DNA of 64,000 bases from the NCBI GenBank assembly GCA_021780695.1, contig JAJXYD010000024.1:1-64000 (forward strand), in the 5' to 3' direction. The notes under the pieces are model-generated. The model ran no database searches, was not told the origin of the DNA, and saw only the letters and a list, made by a program, of their open reading frames with translations. Positions 16,293-24,609 of the stretch are shown here, piece by piece. A program made the position numbers and the translations under genes. Position 1 is the first letter of the stretch. The number at the start of each line of letters is the position of its first letter. This DNA comes from Deltaproteobacteria bacterium (GTDB lineage: Bacteria; Desulfobacterota; Syntrophobacteria; Syntrophobacterales; Syntrophobacteraceae).

Positions 16293-18038
16293 TTGAAGAG
16301 TGTCTATCGCAGGCAGCTCGGGCTGGTGCTGCCGTATCGAAACAAGATTTTGCTGTCGATGCTGTGTATGGCGGTTGCCGCCGCTTGCGCAACGGCAAGC
16401 CTCTATCTTATAAAGCCTGTTTTCAATCAGCTTATCGTTAATAAAAACAAACAGATGCTCGATCTTTTGTGCATTGCCGTCCTGGTAGTCTACGCGCTCA
16501 AAGGCGCCTGCCTTTGCGGCAACGCCTACCTCATGAACTATGTCAGCCAGAAGATCATAACCGTACTAAGAGAAGACGTCTATAAACACATTCAGCACCT
16601 TCCCGTTCCACAACTGGACAAAATGGAGACAGGCAATCTCATGTCGCGCATTAGCAGCGATGTGGGCGCGGTACAAAACACCCTTTCTTCAACGGTTACG
16701 GGCATGGTGAGGGAATCGTTTACCTTTGTGGGCTGCGTGGGTATCATGTTTTACATGGACTGGCGCCTGGCTACCATTTCCATGCTCATTGTGCCCGTAG
16801 CCTTTCTGCCCATTTTCAAGGTGGGCAAGATGATGCGAAAGATCAGCGCCAGGACCCAGCAGGCCATGGCGGACCTCTCGGTCATCATGCACGAAACAAT
16901 TATTGGAAACCGCATTGTCAAGGCTTTCGGAATGGAAGCCCACGAAGAGGAACGGTTTCGGGGCGAAAATCAAAAACTTTTGAGTTTCACGATGAAATCG
17001 GTGCTCGTAAGGGCGGTAAACAGCGCCTCGATGGAGTTTTTGGGCGGAGTGGGCATAGTGGCCATCATGCTCTACGGAGGCTACCGGATTATCGACGGCA
17101 AGATGAGCGGTGGAAGCCTTTTTTCCTTTCTGGCCGCCCTTATAAGCCTCTATACCCCGGTAAAGCGCATCGCCTCCTATTATTCTTCCATCCAGCAGGG
17201 GTTGGCCGCCGCCGACAGGGTCTACGACATTCTCGATCAACCGGTCGAAAAAGTCGATCAGCCCGGCGCAAAGCACCTTGCGCCTATAAGGCAATACCTG
17301 GAATTTAAAAACGTCTCCTTTAGCTACGGACAGGAGCAGGTCCTCTCGAACATAGACTTCCGAGTCAATGTCGGCCAGGTAGTGGCCCTTGTGGGCATGA
17401 GCGGCTCGGGCAAGACCACCCTGGCAAACCTTATCCCCAGGTTCTATGAAGTGAGCGAAGGGGCAATCCTGATCGACGGAACCGATATCAGCCAGGTCAG
17501 CCTTTCATCGCTTCGAGCCCAGATTTCCGTTGTGACCCAACAGTCCGTTCTTTTTAACGACTCCTTTAGAAACAATATCGCCTATGGCGATATCACCAAG
17601 ACAGACGATGAAATAATCGCTGCGGCCCGCGCGGCCAATGCCTACGATTTCATCATGAAACTGCCCAAACAATTCGAAACCCTGGTGGGCGAACAGGGTG
17701 TGCGGCTCTCCGGGGGCGAGCGCCAGAGGGTTTGCATAGCGCGCGCCCTTTTAAGGGACGCCCCGATCCTTATTCTGGACGAAGCCACATCCTCTCTTGA
17801 CTCCGACTCCGAACTCGAAGTGCAAAAAGCCCTCGAAAACCTCATGTCGGGCAGGACAACCCTGGTTATCGCTCATCGTCTCTCGACAATTAAGAACGCG
17901 GACTCCATACTGGCACTTTCCGAGGGAAGGATCGTCGAACAGGGCCGCCATGCGGAACTTCTGGAATTAAACGGTGAATACAGAAGGCTCTACCACCTGC
18001 AATTTCGCGGCAGGGAAACCGTGGAAACTAAACGATAA
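16293..18038 (+). CDS. msbA: lipid A export ABC transporter, permease/ATP-binding protein
   Basis: Half-transporter that flips lipid A-core across the inner membrane. 581 residues, matching MsbA length when started at the TTG with AAAGGA 7 bp upstream (an in-frame ATG 102 bp earlier has no such site). Six membrane segments lie in residues ~20-300. Then come Walker A GMSGSGKTT, the Q-loop VVTQQSVLF, the ABC signature LSGGE, Walker B ILILDEATSS and the H-loop IAHRLS. It is next to glycosyltransferase genes on the opposite strand, fitting a cell-surface glycolipid locus. Confidence 0.92.
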   Translation: MKSVYRRQLGLVLPYRNKILLSMLCMAVAAACATASLYLIKPVFNQLIVNKNKQMLDLLCIAVLVVYALKGACLCGNAYLMNYVSQKIITVLREDVYKHIQHLPVPQLDKMETGNLMSRISSDVGAVQNTLSSTVTGMVRESFTFVGCVGIMFYMDWRLATISMLIVPVAFLPIFKVGKMMRKISARTQQAMADLSVIMHETIIGNRIVKAFGMEAHEEERFRGENQKLLSFTMKSVLVRAVNSASMEFLGGVGIVAIMLYGGYRIIDGKMSGGSLFSFLAALISLYTPVKRIASYYSSIQQGLAAADRVYDILDQPVEKVDQPGAKHLAPIRQYLEFKNVSFSYGQEQVLSNIDFRVNVGQVVALVGMSGSGKTTLANLIPRFYEVSEGAILIDGTDISQVSLSSLRAQISVVTQQSVLFNDSFRNNIAYGDITKTDDEIIAAARAANAYDFIMKLPKQFETLVGEQGVRLSGGERQRVCIARALLRDAPILILDEATSSLDSDSELEVQKALENLMSGRTTLVIAHRLSTIKNADSILALSEGRIVEQGRHAELLELNGEYRRLYHLQFRGRETVETKR

Positions 18039-18144
18039 GAGCAAAGCAAGCGACCGGGTTCAGAGAAAAATAACCCCCATTGCTTCACCGGCTAAAAAGC
18101 GGCCCGGATCACCTGCTCTTTCGGGCCGGCGATGCCCATCGCGC

Positions 18145-18957
18145 CTATTCTTTTAGACAATGCCGCCCAAGGGCCTTTTCCTTAAAGGTCCAAAAAAGCA
18201 GTCTGGCCTTGGAAAAGTGGCGTTCGAAAAATCTTTTGGACCGGGACAGCTTCCATTTGCGCCGATAATAGGCACGATTGGAAGCTTCGTACCCATTGTT
18301 GCGCTCGATGCCTCGTATGTGGTTCTGGGTAACCGAGCCGAAGTGATGAATAAAGGAGCGGCCCGTTATGCCAAGGCGAAAACCGGCCAGGGCCGCCCTT
18401 CGGAAAAAATCGACGTCTTCAAACTGCCCGATGCGAAAATTTTCATCGAAACGGCCGATTTTTTCAAATACGCATTTTTTGACCAGAAAGCATATCCCGT
18501 CGGCAACCCCCATTCTCGACTGACACTTCATTCGCGCCACAAAATCTTTTGCATAGTCGTCCACGCCGTAGTCGCAAAGTCCTTCCCGAATGGCGGGGCT
18601 AACGATATCGACCCCTTTTTGCCCGGCAAATTCAAGCATTCCCTCGATCCAGTTTGCGCTCACCACCACGTCGTTATTTAAAAAGAGCACCCAACGGGAC
18701 CTCGCCGCATCCAGCCCCTGGTTCCAGGCCGCGGCGCAACCGAGGTTTTCCGGGTTGATTATCACCCTGACCCAGTCGAGGCCGCGCAGATAGTCCGCCG
18801 TGCCGTCCTTTGAGCCATTGTCGATGACAATGATTTCCTCCACGCCCCGATTATGGCTTTTAAGACTGTCGATGCACTTTTTCGTGTAGTCTAGCTGGTT
18901 GTAGACCGGAATGACCACGGAAATCCCCGGCGATGGACTGGTGTTGTTAGATTTCAT
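18145..18957 (-). CDS. family 2 glycosyltransferase (rhamnosyltransferase-like)
   Basis: 270 residues with a GT-A fold. Residues 12-50 hold ISVVIPVYNQLDYTKKCIDS and IVIDNGSKDGT; LFLNNDVVVS near 90 is the DxD-like metal site; FDENFRIGQFEDVDFFRRA near 175 is typical of the WbbL-like group. Donor and acceptor are unknown. It overlaps the upstream glycosyltransferase by 11 bp, so both belong to one minus-strand unit with the sulfotransferase. Confidence 0.88.
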   Translation of the reverse strand: MKSNNTSPSPGISVVIPVYNQLDYTKKCIDSLKSHNRGVEEIIVIDNGSKDGTADYLRGLDWVRVIINPENLGCAAAWNQGLDAARSRWVLFLNNDVVVSANWIEGMLEFAGQKGVDIVSPAIREGLCDYGVDDYAKDFVARMKCQSRMGVADGICFLVKKCVFEKIGRFDENFRIGQFEDVDFFRRAALAGFRLGITGRSFIHHFGSVTQNHIRGIERNNGYEASNRAYYRRKWKLSRSKRFFERHFSKARLLFWTFKEKALGRHCLKE

Positions 18958-19948
18958 AACGATCCGTTCGCTTAGACTTTTTTCGACCCGAATGGAACCA
19001 GCCGAAATTGTCGAGTTTAAAAAGAAGCTTATTGAAAGGCTTGGCTATTTTGTAAAGGGGATATCCCAACATAAAGCGGGCCCGGCCGTAGCCCGAGCCG
19101 ATTCTAGCTACGGCATCCGCGCGGGAGAGCACTCCCTGCCTGTAAAGCTTCCAAACCTGGTAGTTCAAGTCGTAGAGCAGGTAACTTCTGCGCACCCTGG
19201 ACAGATCGATGTAAGACTTTTTCTTATTTAGAACGTAATCGCTTAAAAGTCGTTTCGTATCGTCTACAACAACCACATCCCGGCTGTTAAACCAGGTCTT
19301 TTGCCCATCATGGCGCCTGAAGGCCGCAAGGGGACGGTTTATATAGGCAAGGCCGCCCTTTTCGAGCAGGCGAAACCAAAACTCCAAATCGACGATATGG
19401 TGAAAGCGAGGGTTAAACCCCGGGGTCGAGGGCTGATGTCTGAACATAACGGCCGTGGGTTCCCCGACCAGGTTTTTCTGATACCTTAAACACCGGTTGA
19501 TCACCCGCCTGCCGTCAATATAACCGGAATCGGGAAAGTGGGTAAAAACAGACATCGGGTTTCCCTCGGAGTCGATAATACGCCTTGCGCAGGCAACGAG
19601 CGAAGAGTCCGGATTAGAATCGAGCGCCTCGACCATAAGACCCAGGGCCTCCTCGCCGCAGAGCCGGTCGTCGGCGAACAGGTACTTGACGTACTCGCCC
19701 CGAGCCTCACCCAGGCACAGATTCCAGTTTTCAACCATCCCGATATTGCCGTCGTTTACCCGGAAACAAATCCGTTTATCCAGCTTTTGATACCTGGAAA
19801 CGACCCCGGCGGTATCGTCGCAGGAATTATCGTCAATAATCAGCAGTTCAAAATCCGTAAACTTTTGCGCCAGAACGGACTCAATCGCCTCACACAGATA
19901 GCGGGCATAGTTATAGGTTGGAATCAACACACTTACTCTAGGGGCCAT
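18947..19948 (-). CDS. family 2 glycosyltransferase
   Basis: 333 residues. The N terminus VSVLIPTYNYARYLCEAIES and the LLIIDDNSCDDT loop define the nucleotide-sugar site. YVKYLFADDRLC (~residue 90) is the metal-binding region, and HHIVDLEFWFRLLEKGG (~185) the acceptor side. The last 90 residues are basic and may bind the membrane. Substrate unknown; it likely builds O-antigen or another surface polysaccharide. Confidence 0.88.
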   Translation of the reverse strand: MAPRVSVLIPTYNYARYLCEAIESVLAQKFTDFELLIIDDNSCDDTAGVVSRYQKLDKRICFRVNDGNIGMVENWNLCLGEARGEYVKYLFADDRLCGEEALGLMVEALDSNPDSSLVACARRIIDSEGNPMSVFTHFPDSGYIDGRRVINRCLRYQKNLVGEPTAVMFRHQPSTPGFNPRFHHIVDLEFWFRLLEKGGLAYINRPLAAFRRHDGQKTWFNSRDVVVVDDTKRLLSDYVLNKKKSYIDLSRVRRSYLLYDLNYQVWKLYRQGVLSRADAVARIGSGYGRARFMLGYPLYKIAKPFNKLLFKLDNFGWFHSGRKKSKRTDRYEI

Positions 19949-20007
19949 TTATCGCCCTTCCCCTCCTCTGATCGCACATGCCGGGGCGGCCACGTTTTAC
20001 TGCAATA

Positions 20008-20877
20008 TCATTCCGATGATGGAAGTTCCAGACTGGATTTTATGATTTTTTCCACTTTTTTTATAATCGGTCTATGAATCGAATTCTGTAAAGCTATGGT
20101 TTTCTTAAAGGCTTGGTAAAACATATTTACCCTTTGGAATTTTTTCGTTTTCCGAACAACTTCAGGAGAAACGTTTTGTTTAAACTTTACTCTTACATAG
20201 TCCAACAGTCGGCAGTCAAGATCGTTCTGTGCCCTGATAAGCTCTATAGTCTTATCAGATAAGCTTTTTAACGACGGCTTCCTTTTATTTTTAAGTCTTT
20301 GAACATATACAGGCCTTTTTCCCCATCCCAATATATCGCTCATCTGAATCAAAGACTCATCGAATGCTTCCGTTAGTCCAACAAATGCGAAATGCTTATT
20401 CATATTGGCAATTGCATCATCGAGCAACCTTTCACTGCATTTGCCGAAAGGTATGCCCTCGACCCCTGCCAATTGTCTGGTCTGGCCGTTATCCATCTGC
20501 AGGCTGACTCCGCTGGTAACGTAGTCTTCAAGCCCCAACCCCCTTGATACCACTAATTCGTGCAGCGGGTGCCACTTCGTTCCAACTACGTGGTAATAAT
20601 GGGATATAGCCCTCCTTACGGGGTCCCTTAGAATCGTGATATAGCGGAATGGAGAAGGAAGCAACCGGTGGACTCCAAAAAGGAAGTGTCCTCTCAATAC
20701 CTGTATTTCACGACGAGACTCAATCGGAATGGCGGAGAGTTCGGGAAGGCACGAGGAGAGGTCTTTACCCATCGAAAGCGTCTTTTTCCTGCCGTATTCA
20801 CGATCGAGTATCGACTTAAGCGTCGTGCCCCCGGTCTTTGGTATATGCAAAAAGATTAAAACCTTTTGCATTTCCAT
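20008..20877 (-). CDS. sulfotransferase family protein
   Basis: 289 residues. The 5'-phosphosulfate loop is FLHIPKTGGTTL (residues 9-20) and the 3'-phosphate motif is ITILRDPVRRAISHYYHV (~80-97), the pattern of heparan-sulfate 2-O-sulfotransferase-like enzymes that use PAPS. C-terminal residues are rich in Lys and Arg. Codon choice is more AT-rich than the flanking genes (for example the 20050-20350 stretch), hinting at acquisition by transfer. It sits just upstream of the glycosyltransferases, so it probably sulfates a surface glycan. Confidence 0.82.
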   Translation of the reverse strand: MEMQKVLIFLHIPKTGGTTLKSILDREYGRKKTLSMGKDLSSCLPELSAIPIESRREIQVLRGHFLFGVHRLLPSPFRYITILRDPVRRAISHYYHVVGTKWHPLHELVVSRGLGLEDYVTSGVSLQMDNGQTRQLAGVEGIPFGKCSERLLDDAIANMNKHFAFVGLTEAFDESLIQMSDILGWGKRPVYVQRLKNKRKPSLKSLSDKTIELIRAQNDLDCRLLDYVRVKFKQNVSPEVVRKTKKFQRVNMFYQAFKKTIALQNSIHRPIIKKVEKIIKSSLELPSSE

Positions 20878-21408
20878 ATGTTTCCTCCTCTTGCAACTGG
20901 CGAAGCCACAATACCGGGCTCACCTTTGCAATATTTCACGATTCCACGCCTTAAAGTCATTCCTTCAGGCTCCGGTGCCAGGGCAACTGCTGACCAAGCA
21001 CAAAACGATCCGGTTGCGCCCCGGAGGCCAAAGGCCCAAAGCAGCCTCGATCATGGAGCGATCGAGAACCCAACAAACCGGTCCCGTAGCGGCCCTGGGA
21101 TATTTGGCAGGTCGTAAACCACGCTTAACTGATCGCGCTCCAATCCGAGTTGCAAGATGATTCTAGCAAAGTTTTGACTCCTTGTCCCGTAAAGCCATGA
21201 GGTTCGACCAATTATATGGTCCAACGAACCCGGAGCAAAGCGCTTCTTCTCCCTTTTTGCCCAAAGAGGGGCCATAATTGCTCGCCCATTAGCAGATTTC
21301 GTTGACGTGGCTACCTATTATGTTTACACTATTCTCAAATTAGATTGACATTATAGACATATTTAGATCGATTAGGTTGATATTTTCGACTCTGTGGAGA
21401 GAAAACAG
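20878..21408. other. degenerate intergenic region
   Basis: 530 bp between the sulfotransferase and the divergent HTH/ATPase regulator. Apart from the rmlD scrap listed separately I see no gene. The AT-rich stretch near 21290-21390 probably holds the regulator's promoter. Confidence 0.4.
21051..21275 (-). pseudogene. dTDP-4-dehydrorhamnose reductase (RmlD) fragment
   Basis: A 74-codon frame whose middle, IIGRTSWLYGTRSQNF, then LGLERDQLSVVYD, matches the central RmlD stretch (RTSWVYG..G.NFV...L.L..ER..L.VV.DQ). The N-terminal NAD-binding domain and the C-terminal substrate region are absent. It is a remnant of a rhamnose synthesis gene, in keeping with the neighbouring glycan genes, and a sign that this patch has been eroded. 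Confidence 0.65.
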
Positions 21409-22446
21409 ATGAGAGCGAGAACACGGGAAATCCACGACTTTATCCTCGACCTTATCCCCAATAGCGAGGATTTCGCGGCAATAACCGCCGGCAAGTTCGG
21501 GATTTCGCGGCAGGCGGTCCATCGCCACCTCCAACAGCTCGTCAAGGACGGAATGATTGAAGTCGTCGGAGAGAGCAAAAGGAAAAAGTATCAGCTTAGA
21601 TTGAGAAGCGCCAAGACGTACAAGTTCAATCTGAAGGAATCTCTAAGCGAAGACAGAGCCTGGGCGCAACAAGCAAGGCCCTTCTTTACCCCTCTCGCTT
21701 CGTCCAATGTTTACGAGATCCTGCATTACGGATTCACCGAACTGTTTAACAATGCAATCGACCATTCCGAGGGAGATTTTGTAGAGATTGGCCTCTACGA
21801 CTTTTCCACCAACTTCACACTTACGGTCGCAGACGACGGGGTAGGGATTTTTCGTAAAATCCGGAAATACCTAAACCTCGACGATCCGCGCCAGGCACTT
21901 CTGGAACTGGCAAAAGGCAAGATGACCTCCGATCCCGACAGGCATTCCGGAGAAGGTATTTTCTTTACCTCGCGCATGTGTGACTTGTTCACTCTCGACT
22001 CGCAATCCCTGGTTTATACCAGGTTCGGAAATGATGATTGGTTGCTCGAAAATAGAGAGAATGAACACCTCGGCACCAAAGTGACTTTGCAAATCAAGAA
22101 AAATTCGACCAAAACTCCAAAGGAGATATTTTCCAAATATGCAAGTGAGGCCGACGATTACGGTTTCACCAGGACACATGTGCCGGTAAATTTGGCTATC
22201 TATGAAGGCGATAATTTAGTATCGCGGTCGCAGGCAAAAAGACTTTTGGCGAGAATTGACAGGTTCCGCGAAGTGATTCTGGATTTCAGGAACGTCAAAG
22301 AGATAGGTCCTGCTTTTGCCGATGAGATTTTTAGGGTATTTGCCAATGCCCATCCGTCAATAAATCTGATCTGGATCAATGCCGATAAATATGTGTTGAA
22401 AATGATAAACCGCGCCAAGTCCACCGACGCCAATCAGCAAGCCTGA
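21409..22446 (+). CDS. HTH - GHKL ATPase - STAS-like (DUF4325) regulator
   Basis: 345 residues from the ATG with GGAGAG upstream. Residues ~1-65 are a helix-turn-helix (FGISRQAVHRHLQQLVKDGM). About 100-245 form a histidine-kinase-type ATPase with N box ELFNNAIDHS, G1 box VADDGVGIF and G2 box HSGEGIFFTSR. About 265-345 match the STAS-like DUF4325 (VILDFRNVKEIGPAFADEIF). There is no phosphoacceptor His domain. The layout is like an anti-sigma kinase and its antagonist joined in one chain with a DNA-binding head, so an ATP-dependent switch on transcription is a reasonable guess. It lies in a patch of mobile debris. Confidence 0.8.
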   Translation: MRARTREIHDFILDLIPNSEDFAAITAGKFGISRQAVHRHLQQLVKDGMIEVVGESKRKKYQLRLRSAKTYKFNLKESLSEDRAWAQQARPFFTPLASSNVYEILHYGFTELFNNAIDHSEGDFVEIGLYDFSTNFTLTVADDGVGIFRKIRKYLNLDDPRQALLELAKGKMTSDPDRHSGEGIFFTSRMCDLFTLDSQSLVYTRFGNDDWLLENRENEHLGTKVTLQIKKNSTKTPKEIFSKYASEADDYGFTRTHVPVNLAIYEGDNLVSRSQAKRLLARIDRFREVILDFRNVKEIGPAFADEIFRVFANAHPSINLIWINADKYVLKMINRAKSTDANQQA

Positions 22447-22511
22447 TGATGGTCGGTTCTCACTGCTTGGTTGTGTGCGTCAAGTTCTGCAAATTCGATC
22501 AGACATGCGGG

Positions 22512-22760
22512 TCACCTGTTTTTTTTTGCAACGCTAAGCGATGGACCAGCCGAGGTGAGCCGGAGTCGCGGAGGGTGGCCGGAATGGGGTCCCAGGCGCC
22601 CAGGGGAGCGCTCGCTCTTACCCGCGCCAATCGCCTCCGTCATCTCCTGTTCGAAAACCTCCTGTACCACCTCCCGCAAAATATCCTTGAGGCCATCATT
22701 TTCTTTGCTGAAAAGAGCTTTCAAATCCAACTGCTTACGCTTAAACTTGTTCTCGGTCAT
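22512..22760 (-). pseudogene. IS256-family (mutator) transposase, N-terminal scrap
   Basis: 82 codons. EVVQEVFEQEMTEAIGAGKS followed by ERSPGRLG is the start of IS256-type transposases, where R..YRSG.YPR..VTRVG normally follows. Here the continuation is garbled (HSGHPPRLRLTSAG), consistent with frameshift decay. The catalytic DDE region is missing. Confidence 0.7.
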
Positions 22761-22890
22761 GGCATCTCTCCCATCGTGGGTTTTGGGTGTTTTGTCAACA
22801 ACCCGTATGCCATGACCAAACTTTTAAATCATTCTCTTTTGCAGAACTTTTTGCACTCTATCAAAATGTCAAAATGACGAGGAATCTCCG

Positions 22891-23367
22891 ATGTTTGGGA
22901 TTATTATTACCGCTGTGGGCATTCTGCTTCTGGTATCGGGATGCAGGGAGGCTGTGCGCATAACATTTCTCGATATCCACGGTACGCATGAGGGCAAAAG
23001 ACATGCCGCGCAAATAAGATTGGTGGCCATAATGACGAGAGAAATCCCCGCAGGCTTCCTACTGGCATACGGACTGGAAAAGCTGCACGTCGACGGCCTC
23101 ATTATCGCATTTGTCGGTTTTTTCCTTCTCCTGCCCATAGCGGATGAATTATGTACAAAGAGGCAAATGGGTCGGAGTAATCCGCAAAAATTTATCATCG
23201 GTAAACTGACGAACTTCTTACAGGTATCTCTGGCAATCCCCGGCATGATTCTCCTCGTATGGGGCCTTCTGGCGTTTGCAACCACCGCGCATCGGGTTAA
23301 TCCAAAATTACCGACTCCTGATCCACTTTACTGGCAGCCTCCCCACACTTCGGATCTTTTCAAATAG
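22891..23367 (+). CDS. hypothetical membrane protein
   Basis: 158 residues with four likely membrane segments (about 2-18, 55-75, 68-85 and 110-130). GAGGAA precedes the ATG by about 8 bp. No family recognised. It lies between an IS256 scrap and a large inverted repeat, inside the presumed island remnant, and may be cargo. Confidence 0.6.
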   Translation: MFGIIITAVGILLLVSGCREAVRITFLDIHGTHEGKRHAAQIRLVAIMTREIPAGFLLAYGLEKLHVDGLIIAFVGFFLLLPIADELCTKRQMGRSNPQKFIIGKLTNFLQVSLAIPGMILLVWGLLAFATTAHRVNPKLPTPDPLYWQPPHTSDLFK

Positions 23368-23381
23368 CAAATTCCTCAAAA

Positions 23382-23441
23382 AAATTCCCCCTCAGACAGC
23401 CCGTTTGTGCTTCCCACAGCGGGCTGTCTGAGGGGGAATTT
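23382..23441. terminator. 22-bp perfect inverted repeat, probable terminator
   Basis: AAATTCCCCCTCAGACAGCCCG at 23382-23403 (see halves) is exactly complementary to 23420-23441, with a 16-nt loop. It starts 15 bp after the membrane protein stop. The arms end in AAATT/AATTT rather than a long U run. The size and perfection are greater than usual for a terminator, so it could also be a remnant of a mobile-element end. Confidence 0.65.
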
Positions 23442-23717
23442 CGGTTTATCGCCGAAGAGTCGGCCGATGCCGTCCCGGCCCAAATCGTTAAAATAATCGG
23501 GGCTATCCGGAATAAATTTTACCTCTTTCAGAGCTATCTCCACCGCCTGAAGGCCGGCGAAACCCTTCCCGACTCCGCCACGAACTTTTCTTTTTCCGAT
23601 ATCCAGGTCCTCTGTCCTAAGAGACGCACCCCGGTCGAAACCGGGAACCTCGACAAGGTCTTGCGTCTGGTCTTAAACCCCGAGGGAGGGCAGCTTTCCG
23701 GGGGGGGAAAAAACTGA
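23436..23717 (+). pseudogene. open frame without start, possible coding remnant
   Basis: 94 codons open from before the inverted repeat to a TGA at 23715, with codon use like real genes (for example KIIGAIRNKFYLFQSYLHRL and TPVETGNLDKVLRLVL). There is no start codon with a ribosome binding site, and no family is recognised. It is followed immediately by the decayed integrase, so it may be a further fragment of the same element. Confidence 0.3.
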
Positions 23718-23749
23718 AGTGAACCCTGGAGTTTAGACAAAAATCAGGC

Positions 23750-24421
23750 ATGGTTAAGGTAGTCTTTCCCGCAGGCCGGCCGCTTCTTCTCCTACTGTTT
23801 CACACTCTGGCCCGTATCGATGGAATCCTGAGACTGACCTGGCAGGATGTTAATTTCGAAAACAGAAGCATTTCCTTGTGGACACGAAAACGCAAAGGGG
23901 GGAACCTCGAACCCCGCGATATCCACATGAACGAGGACCTTCACTCTATTCTCCATTCATTGTGGAAACAGCGGGTTCAAAACGAATGGGTGTTTTGCAA
24001 CGGCAAGACCTAAACGCCATTTAGGCGGCGCCCCAAATTAATGAAGGGGCTTTGCAAACGGGCGAAAATCGAAAAGTCTTACGGCTTCGACGAAATCCGA
24101 CACTTCATCGCCGCTCATCTGCATGATATCGAAAAGCAACCCACGAAGTGATTGGCAATATCCTTGGCCATAAGTCCAAAAAAACCGATGGAATCTATTT
24201 GCATCCAGTGGGGGGAGGCCGACAAGCGGGCCATGCAAAAATTGGAGGGAGTATTTTCCTTGATCGGGCCATCTGAGGAGTCGGAAAACAACAAACCACA
24301 CACCGATACTAAGACCGTCATTGCCTACCGAACATATACCGTGCCTACAAATCGTTGGTGGACAACGCTCGCGCCTTTTACCACCCTACTCGCAATGTTC
24401 GGTTATTTATGCATTTCTTAG
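23750..24421 (+). pseudogene. tyrosine integrase, decayed by a stop and two frameshifts
   Basis: Segments in order: LARIDGILRLTWQDVNFENR with the first catalytic Arg; a UAA at 24011, after which the same frame continues RRRPKLMKGLCKRA and EIRHFIAAHLHDIE; a +1 shift near 24128 to VIGNILGHKSKKTDGIYLHP, which holds the last His and the nucleophile Tyr; then another shift near 24210 to QWGEADKRAMQKLEGVFS, the usual integrase tail. The pieces rebuild a normal catalytic domain, so the gene died recently enough to be read. It points at tRNA-Pro, whose 3' end lies 28 bp away. Confidence 0.8.
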
Positions 24422-24448
24422 TAACTCAGATCACCCCTCTAAACTCAA

Positions 24449-24522
24449 TCGGGGCGAGAGGATTTGAACCTCCGGCCCCCTGCTCCCAAGGCAGGTGCGC
24501 TACCAGGCTGCGCTACGCCCCG
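24449..24522 (-). tRNA. tRNA-Pro (anticodon TGG)
   Basis: Cloverleaf reads CGGGGCG acceptor, GCGC...GCGC D-arm, anticodon arm CCTGC-CTTGGGA-GCAGG (TGG), T-arm CCGGAGGTTCAAATCC, then CGCCCCG and discriminator A. CCA is not encoded. A dead integrase faces its 3' end, so this gene was probably an attachment site. Confidence 0.95.
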
Positions 24523-24609
24523 ATAAGAGTTGCCCTTATTAGCACGAGTGAGGCGGAAACACAAGTGCGGCTGGACACTTTTAAGAAAAAACGATCGTTG
24601 GACGAATCG

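Noticed and set aside
24008..24130. Possible recoding of the UAA and UGA inside the integrase
   Set aside because: The first is UAA, not UGA, and the second is followed by a frameshift; both fit decay, not selenocysteine.
24420..24470. Duplicate attachment site of tRNA-Pro within the window
   Set aside because: I looked for another copy of the tRNA 3' end to the left and found none; the far end may be deleted or beyond recognition.
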